A stretch of 12,539 bases of DNA from JBFEUI01 sp041547565 (lineage in GTDB: Bacteria > Pseudomonadota > Gammaproteobacteria > Thiohalomonadales > Thiohalomonadaceae): assembly GCA_041547565.1 (NCBI GenBank), contig JBFEUI010000087.1, positions 1 through 12,539 of the forward strand. The letters are read 5' to 3'. Below, in pieces: positions 7,517-12,539 of the stretch; position 1 is the first letter of the stretch; each line of letters starts with the position of its first letter. The position numbers and the translations under genes were made by a program. Below the pieces are notes generated by a model. The model was not told the origin of the DNA. It did not search any database and was given only the letters and a program-made list of their open reading frames with translations.

Positions 7517-7649
7517 TTACGCCGGGTATGATAACGGCGCCCTTTATTAGGCGTGTTGATTATGGTCAAATGGCAGTGCTTATCCCAAGGAACGGGGTGG
7601 CTTAATTACCAATATGACAATATGAATTTGTGGCAAAAAGGAGTTTGCT

Positions 7650-7976
7650 ATGAAAAAAACCTCTTATCTGTGTCTGCTCGCGGCTGTTTGCTTTGCCTTG
7701 CAACCTTTGGACGTCTCTGCGGGACGCATCAATCCCAAGAAAAAGTATCGTGTGAAATGGGAAGAGCAGAACAGTCATATTCTTATCGCCAGTGTTTGTG
7801 CCGACTACGGTAGAAACACGCTGGATTTCAGGCGATGCAGAAGTTATGCCCTTGACCTGTTCAAATCCCGCTGCAGTAAACATACAAGGAAGTATAAAAA
7901 TGCCGGCGGTGCAAAGAAAAGGAAGGAGCGGCAGCTAAAACAAAAATACTGCGCGGCAGCACGGAAGCTGCCATGA
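7650..7976 (+). CDS. Small secreted basic four-cysteine protein of unknown function
   Basis: I do not recognise a family. The 108-residue product begins with a clear Sec signal peptide (MKKTSYLCLLAAVCFALQPL, cleavage likely after VSA at 24). The mature part of about 84 residues is strongly basic (roughly 25 Lys/Arg against 6 Asp/Glu). It holds four cysteines at 50, 63, 75 and 101, enough for two disulphides in the periplasm. The C-terminal third is a run of Lys/Arg-rich sequence around KKRKERQLKQK. The start is well supported: AAGGAG sits 6 nt before the ATG. The gene looks A+T-richer than its neighbours. It stands alone, divergent from the efflux operon and convergent with tRNA-Ile2. A possible -35 (TTGATT, 7556) has only a poor -10 partner. 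The signal peptide and ribosome site make a real gene likely; the function is unknown. Confidence 0.75.
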   Translation: MKKTSYLCLLAAVCFALQPLDVSAGRINPKKKYRVKWEEQNSHILIASVCADYGRNTLDFRRCRSYALDLFKSRCSKHTRKYKNAGGAKKRKERQLKQKYCAAARKLP

Positions 7977-7997
7977 AGGAAAGATGCGGAATGAAGG

Positions 7998-8037
7998 CAC
8001 ATCCCCCGGGAGTGTGTTGTGACAATGGGGGGATGTG
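7998..8037. terminator. 10-bp hairpin between the small secreted-protein gene and tRNA-Ile2
   Basis: CACATCCCCC (7998-8007) pairs exactly with GGGGGATGTG (8028-8037) across a 20-nt loop. It lies 21 bp beyond the small gene's stop and 13 bp beyond the 3' end of the tRNA on the other strand, so it could end or protect either transcript. No T-tract follows on either strand, so intrinsic termination is uncertain. Confidence 0.4.
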
Positions 8038-8050
8038 AATATGTGTGAGG

Positions 8051-8127
<77 letters not shown>

Positions 8128-8137
8128 GAAAGGCGCT

Positions 8138-8166
8138 ATTCTAGCAGTAATTCGCGTTATCTTGAA
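8138..8166 (-). promoter_or_regulatory. Predicted promoter of tRNA-Ile2
   Basis: On the minus strand TAGAAT (8143 to 8138, five of six -10 bases) lies 17 bp from TTCAAG (8166 to 8161), a partial -35. The -10 is 10 nt before the mature tRNA 5' end. The stretch just after it, AGCGCC, is G+C-rich, as in stringently controlled stable-RNA promoters. The promoter lies downstream of the rpoD terminator, so the tRNA is its own unit. Confidence 0.5.
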
Positions 8167-8178
8167 AAGTTTTCATAT

Positions 8179-8210
8179 AAAAAAACGGCGCCGTAAAGAC
8201 GCCGTTTTTT
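8179..8210 (-). terminator. Rho-independent terminator of rpoD
   Basis: On the minus strand a stem CGGCG/CGCCG (8204-8200 with 8190-8186) closes a 9-nt loop and is extended by A-T pairs on both sides. It runs into seven consecutive T's (8185-8179). It starts about 20 nt after the rpoD stop codon, ending the rpsU-yqeY-dnaG-rpoD unit. The opposite strand also has six T's after the stem, so it could work in both directions. Confidence 0.9.
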
Positions 8211-8230
8211 GCTTTGCTCAGCCTGATTAT

Positions 8231-10051
8231 TTATTCGAGGGTTTCCGAATCGAGGAAGCTCTTCAGGTGTTCGGAGCGGCTGGGGTGACGCAGCTTGCGC
8301 AGTGCCTTGGCCTCGATTTGCCGGATACGCTCGCGGGTGACGTCGAACTGTTTGCCGACCTCCTCCAGGGTATGGTCGGTGTTCATGTCGATACCGAAAC
8401 GCATGCGCAGCACCTTCGACTCGCGTGCAGTCAAACCTTCGAGCACCTCGCTGGTCGCTTCGCGCAGCCCGAAGACGGTGGCCGAATCGACCGGTGACAG
8501 CACGTTTCCGTCTTCGATGAAATCACCCAGGTGTGAATCTTCATCATCGCCGATGGGGGTCTCCATGGAGATGGGTTCCTTGGCGATCTTCAATACCTTG
8601 CGAACCTTGTCTTCGGGCATCTCCATGCGTTCGGCCAGCTCCTCGGGCGTGGCCTCACGGCCCATCTCCTGCAGCATCTGGCGCGAGATGCGATTGAGTT
8701 TGTTGATCGTCTCAATCATATGCACCGGGATGCGGATGGTGCGTGCCTGGTCGGCGATGGAGCGGGTGATGGCCTGGCGAATCCACCAGGTGGCATAGGT
8801 GGAGAACTTGTAGCCGCGGCGATACTCGAATTTGTCCACCGCCTTCATCAGGCCGATATTGCCCTCCTGAATGAGGTCGAGGAACTGCAGGCCGCGATTG
8901 GTGTACTTCTTGGCGATCGAAATCACCAGACGCAGGTTGGCCTCGACCATCTCTTTCTTGGCACGGCGCGCCTTGGCCTCACCGATGGACATCTTGCGGT
9001 TGATATCCTTGATCTCGGCGATGGTCATGCCGCAACCGCTCTCCAGCGCAGCCAGTTTGCTCTGGATGCGTACCACCTCGTCCATGTGATTGGACAGGTT
9101 CTTGGAGTAGTTTTTGCCGGCCTTGATGTGCTTGCTCAGCCAGTCGAGGTTGGTCTCGTTCTCCGGGAAGGAGGAGATGAAGTCCTTGCGTGGCATTTTG
9201 GCCTTGTTGATGCACAGGTCCATGATGTCGCGTTCATGGCTGCGGATGCGATCGACCATGTCGCGCAGGTTGTTGACCATACGATCAATGAGTTTGCTGG
9301 TCAGCTTGAACTCCATGAAACAGTCGGTCAGCTCTTGACTGAGTTTCTGCGTGCGCTTGTTCTCCTTGCCGTGCTTGGCAATCGAAGCGACCGTCTTCTG
9401 ATGCAGTTTGGCAAGGGCCTTGATGCGTGCGCGCACCTCTTCGATGTCAAGCCCTGCCTCTTCTTCGTCAATGTCGTCATCGGAGTCATCCGATGCACCC
9501 GCTGCCGCGGCAGGCGGCGGTACTTCATCATCCTCATTCGGATCGACAAAGCCGGTAATAATGTCAGCCAGACGCACCTCTTCGGCCTCGACCATTTCAA
9601 ATTCGCGCAACAGTTCGGCGATGGTCTCGGGATGGCCTGCCAGCGCGATAAGCATCTGTTTCATGCCGTCTTCAATGCGCTTGGCGATCTTGATCTCACC
9701 TTCACGGGTGAGCAGGTCCACCGAGCCCATTTCACGCATGTACATGCGTACCGGATCGGTGGTGCGGCCAAATTCACTGTCGACGGTGGCGAGTGCGGCG
9801 GCGGCCTCTTCGGCGGCATCTTCATCGGTATTGACCGCATCGCCTTCCATCAGCAGGCTGTCTGCATCCGGGGCTATTTCGTGGACTTTAATCCCCATGT
9901 CATTGATCATGGTGATTACATCCTCGATCTGCTCGGGATCGACGATGCCGCTGGGCAGATGGTCGTTGACCTCGGCGTAGGTGAGGTAACCCTGTTCTTT
10001 ACCTTTTGCGATGAGCAGTTTCAGTTGCGACTGCTGTTCCTGATCCATCAT
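8231..10051 (-). CDS. rpoD: RNA polymerase primary sigma factor RpoD (sigma-70)
   Basis: Housekeeping sigma factor directing RNA polymerase to most promoters. The 606 residues compare with 613 in E. coli and show every region in order. Region 1.1 spans about 1-80 (QLKLLIAKGKEQGYLTYAEVNDHLP). Region 1.2 starts at DPVRMYMREMGSVDLLTREGE (99-119). A non-conserved region has an acidic, Ala/Pro-rich stretch at 172-200. Region 2 lies at about 365-445, with the -10-reading helix around TYATWWIRQAITRSIADQART. Region 3 starts near 446. Region 4.2 has the -35-reading helix-turn-helix VTRERIRQIEAKALRKLRHP (571-590). Two adjacent ATG codons (10051 and 10048) could start it; the ribosome site is weak either way. 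It is the last gene of the macromolecular synthesis operon, 114 bp after dnaG, with its own possible promoter in the gap. Confidence 0.98.
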   Translation of the reverse strand: MMDQEQQSQLKLLIAKGKEQGYLTYAEVNDHLPSGIVDPEQIEDVITMINDMGIKVHEIAPDADSLLMEGDAVNTDEDAAEEAAAALATVDSEFGRTTDPVRMYMREMGSVDLLTREGEIKIAKRIEDGMKQMLIALAGHPETIAELLREFEMVEAEEVRLADIITGFVDPNEDDEVPPPAAAAGASDDSDDDIDEEEAGLDIEEVRARIKALAKLHQKTVASIAKHGKENKRTQKLSQELTDCFMEFKLTSKLIDRMVNNLRDMVDRIRSHERDIMDLCINKAKMPRKDFISSFPENETNLDWLSKHIKAGKNYSKNLSNHMDEVVRIQSKLAALESGCGMTIAEIKDINRKMSIGEAKARRAKKEMVEANLRLVISIAKKYTNRGLQFLDLIQEGNIGLMKAVDKFEYRRGYKFSTYATWWIRQAITRSIADQARTIRIPVHMIETINKLNRISRQMLQEMGREATPEELAERMEMPEDKVRKVLKIAKEPISMETPIGDDEDSHLGDFIEDGNVLSPVDSATVFGLREATSEVLEGLTARESKVLRMRFGIDMNTDHTLEEVGKQFDVTRERIRQIEAKALRKLRHPSRSEHLKSFLDSETLE

Positions 10052-10073
10052 TACGTTTGATACTCACGGTTGC

Positions 10074-10087
10074 GGGCGTTGACGCCC
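10074..10087. repeat. 14-bp palindromic stem in the rpoD leader
   Basis: GGGCG-TTGA-CGCCC forms a 5-bp stem with a 4-nt loop (UCAA in the rpoD mRNA), about 23-36 nt before the start codon. It is upstream of the ribosome binding region rather than over it, so any effect would be on leader stability or ribosome access. No function can be assigned. Confidence 0.3.
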
Positions 10088-10112
10088 AATGCCAAAAATA
10101 AAATCAATAAGT

Positions 10113-10118
10113 ACTATA
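10113..10118 (-). promoter_or_regulatory. Possible -10 element of an internal rpoD promoter
   Basis: TATAGT on the minus strand, in the 114-bp dnaG-rpoD gap, would start transcription about 55 nt before rpoD. No good -35 stands 16-18 bp upstream, and no convincing sigma-32 site was found, so this is weak. Internal promoters ahead of rpoD are known in the E. coli operon. Confidence 0.3.
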
Positions 10119-10165
10119 GACGCTATTTGGGGAACCGCTAGCCAAAACGCCACATTTTTATGGTC

Positions 10166-11923
10166 TTATTGTGAAATTTTGCTAACCAGTTCTTTAAATT
10201 CAATTTTTTCATCATCAGTAAGATGTGCCTTCTGCAGCAGTTGCTGCTTGCGCAACTCATCGCGCTGCCTGATCAACTGCCCCAGTGTCGCCTGGAATTC
10301 GCCCTCTAAATCGGCCGAGTCCACATCCAGCAGAAATTCCTGACTGGCAAGCTTCTCCAGGTGTCGCCCCGCCTCCTGCCCGCGCCAGTGTTCCAAAATA
10401 GCCCCAGTAGTCATATGGGGATTGGCCTGCAATATCTCAAGTATCTCGATCAGCAGCGCGACACCTGCAACGGGCAGCCCGGTCAGCTGTGCCGGGTCGC
10501 CGGCATGGGCGGCAAGCCCGGGCTGCTGCAATAACAGGGCGATAGCGTGACGCACCGGCGAGGGTGCCTGCCGTCCCGTCTGTTTTTGCGGCCGTGTCAC
10601 GTTTGACTCGGCAGTGCCCCTCTCTATTCCCTGACCGAGCATCTTTTCCAACTCCTGGGACGGCAGCCGTGCCCACTGCGCCAGTCGTTCCAGGATAAGC
10701 CGCCGGTAGACCCCCTGCGGCAGTGCTCCCAGGTGGGGGCGTGCCAGTTCCAGCAGCCGTGCCACACCGTCGAGGGCGGACAGGTCGGTCTTCCCGGCAA
10801 GCTGTTCGAACAGGTAGTCGGACAGGGGCATGGCCTCGCTGATCAGTTGTTCAAATGCCGGTTTGCCGATGCGTCGTATCAGGGTGTCGGGGTCCTCACC
10901 TTCGGGCAGAAACATAAAGCGGATCTGCCTTCCGTCACGCATCATCGGCAGGGCATTTTCCAGCCCGCGCCAGGCTGCATCGCGCCCCGCCCGGTCTCCA
11001 TCGAAGCAGAACACCACCTCGGCGGTGGTCCGGAACAACAACTCCAGGTGTTCACGGGTCACCGCCGTGCCCAGTGTCGCGACCGCGTAGCGCAGGTCAA
11101 ACTGCGCCAGGGAGACGACGTCCATGTACCCTTCCACCACCAGCAGGCGGGGTATCTCGCGTAGCGCCTGGCGCGCCTCGAATAGCCCGTAGAGCTCGCG
11201 TCCCTTGTGGAACACCGGCGTTTCTGGCGAGTTGAGGTACTTGGGCGTGCCGTCTCCGAGTACCCGGCCGCCAAAGCCGATAATGCGTCCGCGCCGGTCG
11301 CGGATCGGGAACATGATGCGTTCGCGAAAACGGTCGTAGCGCTTGCCGCCCTCTTTTTCGATCACCAGCCCGGCCTTGATTAGCTGGGCCATTTTATGGC
11401 TGCCGATAGCCTGAATCAGGTTGTCCCAGCCGGGTGGTGCGTAACCGATGCCGAAGTCGCGGGCGATCTCGCCCGACAGCCCCCGTTGTTTCAGGTAGTC
11501 GATGGCTGTGTGTGCCTGCGCGTGCTGACGCAACTGCTGGCGGTAGTAGCTGTCTGCCTGTTCCAGCAGGGGATAGAGGGATTTGATCTCATCCGCCTGC
11601 CGTTCCTCGCCGGGTACTGATTCGCTGCGCGGGACTTCGATACCGGCCTGCCTGGCCAGTTCCTCCACCGCCTCGACGAAGTCCATGTGCTCGTAGTCCA
11701 TCAGAAAACCGATGGCGGTACCGTGAGCGCCGCAGCCGAAACAGTGATAGAACTGCTTGGTCGGACTGACGGTGAAGGAGGGGGTCTTTTCGTCGTGGAA
11801 CGGACAACAGGCCTGGTATTCACGCCCCGCCTTTTTCAGCGGTACACGCGAATCGACCACATCGACAATATCGATGCGGCTGATCAGGTCATCAATGAAC
11901 TGTTGTGGAATCCGCCCTGCCAT
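10166..11923 (-). CDS. dnaG: DNA primase DnaG
   Basis: Makes the RNA primers for the replication fork. The 585-residue protein is of usual size (E. coli 581). The N-terminal CHC2 zinc-binding domain shows C40, H43, C61 and C64 (CCPFHDEKTPSF and YHCFGCGAHG). The catalytic core has the YDRFRERIMFPIRDRRGRIIGFGGR segment (196-220). A Toprim domain contains E264 (VVEGYMDVV) and D308/D310 (CFDGDRAGRD), matching E. coli E265, D309 and D311, the metal-binding residues. The remaining C-terminal region (from about 430) is the helicase-interacting part and is less conserved. It sits between yqeY and rpoD in the macromolecular synthesis operon. The ATG at 11923 gives the standard MAGRIPQQFIDDL start; the ribosome site before it is only moderate. 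Confidence 0.98.
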   Translation of the reverse strand: MAGRIPQQFIDDLISRIDIVDVVDSRVPLKKAGREYQACCPFHDEKTPSFTVSPTKQFYHCFGCGAHGTAIGFLMDYEHMDFVEAVEELARQAGIEVPRSESVPGEERQADEIKSLYPLLEQADSYYRQQLRQHAQAHTAIDYLKQRGLSGEIARDFGIGYAPPGWDNLIQAIGSHKMAQLIKAGLVIEKEGGKRYDRFRERIMFPIRDRRGRIIGFGGRVLGDGTPKYLNSPETPVFHKGRELYGLFEARQALREIPRLLVVEGYMDVVSLAQFDLRYAVATLGTAVTREHLELLFRTTAEVVFCFDGDRAGRDAAWRGLENALPMMRDGRQIRFMFLPEGEDPDTLIRRIGKPAFEQLISEAMPLSDYLFEQLAGKTDLSALDGVARLLELARPHLGALPQGVYRRLILERLAQWARLPSQELEKMLGQGIERGTAESNVTRPQKQTGRQAPSPVRHAIALLLQQPGLAAHAGDPAQLTGLPVAGVALLIEILEILQANPHMTTGAILEHWRGQEAGRHLEKLASQEFLLDVDSADLEGEFQATLGQLIRQRDELRKQQLLQKAHLTDDEKIEFKELVSKISQ

Positions 11924-11971
11924 GGTCAGTCCCGTCGCGGTATGTCCACCGCTGACCGACTCGGCGGTGGG

Positions 11972-12424
11972 TTAGCCTGTCAGGCGTCCCTTGACCCGTG
12001 CACTGAGGGCGCCCATGTCGGCGCGGCCCTGGGCCTTGGGTTTGATAATGCCCATTATCTTGCCCATATCCTTCATGCCCTCGGCACCGCTTTCGGCGAT
12101 GGCCTCATCTATCAGCTGATCGATCTCGGCATCGCTAAGCTGTGCCGGCATGTACTCCTGGATAATACCCAGCTCGAACTCTTCCTTCTCGGCCAGGTCC
12201 TCGCGACCGGCATCGCGGTACTGGGCGATGGAGTCGCGGCGCTGCTTGACCATCTTGTCGATGACGGCCAGCACCTGGGTGTCATCCAGTTCGATTCGCT
12301 CATCCACCTCTTTCTGCTTGATCGCAGCGAGCATCAGCCGAATCGTGGCCAGGCGTTCTTTCTCCTTGGCACGCATGGCGGCTTTCATGTCCGCGTTAAT
12401 GCGCTCTTTGAGGCTTTCGGCCAT
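11972..12424 (-). CDS. yqeY: GatB/YqeY domain protein
   Basis: A 150-residue stand-alone YqeY protein, related to the C-terminal tRNA-binding region of GatB, the amidotransferase subunit that converts Glu-tRNA(Gln). The family's role on its own is not settled; a link to tRNA or translation is inferred. The family pattern is plain: an N-terminal helical part (LKERINADMKAAMRAKEKERLATIRLMLAAIKQKEVDE), a central QRRDSIAQYRDAGREDLAEKEEFELGIIQEYMPAQLS, and the C-terminal MGKIMGIIKPKAQGRADMGALSARVK. It lies between rpsU (29 bp away) and dnaG (48 bp), the placement seen in many Gammaproteobacteria, and is probably cotranscribed with both. No strong ribosome site precedes the ATG at 12424. Confidence 0.95.
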   Translation of the reverse strand: MAESLKERINADMKAAMRAKEKERLATIRLMLAAIKQKEVDERIELDDTQVLAVIDKMVKQRRDSIAQYRDAGREDLAEKEEFELGIIQEYMPAQLSDAEIDQLIDEAIAESGAEGMKDMGKIMGIIKPKAQGRADMGALSARVKGRLTG

Positions 12425-12453
12425 GGGTCAGGGATACGGGTTAAATCTAAAGC

Positions 12454-12539
12454 TTAGTAGAGACGACGGGTGCGCATCTGTTCGCGGAAGGTCTTCTTCT
12501 GCTGGCGCTTTACTGCCGCAGCTTTCTTGCGCTTGCGAA
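12454..12539 (-). CDS. rpsU: 30S ribosomal protein S21, C-terminal part (5' end outside window)
   Basis: The last 27 codons and stop of rpsU, running off the right edge; too short to be found as a full open frame. The visible residues RKRKKAAAVKRQQ...EQMRTRRLY are highly basic and end in RRTRLY-like sequence as in E. coli S21. S21 is a small-subunit protein that helps start translation. It is the first gene of the macromolecular synthesis operon, and the operon promoter is therefore outside the window. Confidence 0.9.
   Translation of the reverse strand, partial: RKRKKAAAVKRQQKKTFREQMRTRRLY

Noticed and set aside
7553..7813. Open frame of 86 codons starting upstream of the small secreted-protein gene
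   Set aside because: It overlaps the 7650 gene in another frame, lacks a ribosome site, and its product shows no signal or motif. The 7650 frame has both.
8720..10060. Long plus-strand open frame of 446 codons
   Set aside because: It lies entirely opposite rpoD, whose protein is unmistakable, and its translation has no recognisable motifs. It is a coding shadow.

Overview
The window reads as chromosomal DNA of a gammaproteobacterium. The right half carries the macromolecular synthesis operon in the order rpsU - yqeY (GatB/YqeY) - dnaG - rpoD, read on the minus strand and followed by a tRNA-Ile2 (CAU) gene. That order, the E. coli-like sigma-70 and the ileX-like tRNA beside rpoD are typical of Gammaproteobacteria. 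I cannot assign a genus. A free-living environmental lineage outside the well-studied Xanthomonadaceae is a guess. All large genes are intact apart from the two cut by the window edges. I see no transposase, CRISPR array, phage gene or frameshift.

The left part (1-3208) is a DSF (diffusible signal factor) quorum-sensing module. A hybrid sensor kinase of the RpfC type, with its 5' end outside the window, runs rightward. It meets tail-to-tail an RpfF-type crotonase-fold DSF synthase running leftward. Only 45 bp separate the two stop codons, and that gap holds a perfect 12-bp hairpin. RpfF has both catalytic glutamates, the family length, and a strong ribosome binding site that fixes its start. 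Its upstream region has an extended -10 promoter with two perfect palindromes placed where operators would sit. The convergent arrangement matches the rpf locus of Xanthomonas. The RpfC here carries an extra, degenerate receiver domain between the kinase and the functional receiver.

The middle (3266-7434) is a two-gene RND efflux operon on the minus strand: a lipoprotein membrane-fusion protein and an inner-membrane RND pump, overlapping by 4 bp (ATGA). No outer-membrane channel gene is present, so a TolC-type protein encoded elsewhere is expected. The operon has a promoter-like -10 and a 21-bp inverted repeat in its leader, suggesting a local repressor. The pump genes lie directly upstream of rpfF on the same strand. 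A link between the pump and DSF is possible but unproven.

Between the pump and tRNA-Ile2 (7435-8050) is one small gene for a secreted, very basic, four-cysteine protein of unknown function, divergent from the pump operon and followed by a 10-bp hairpin. From 8051 to the right edge everything is housekeeping: tRNA-Ile2, a strong rho-independent terminator, rpoD, dnaG, yqeY and the last 27 codons of rpsU.
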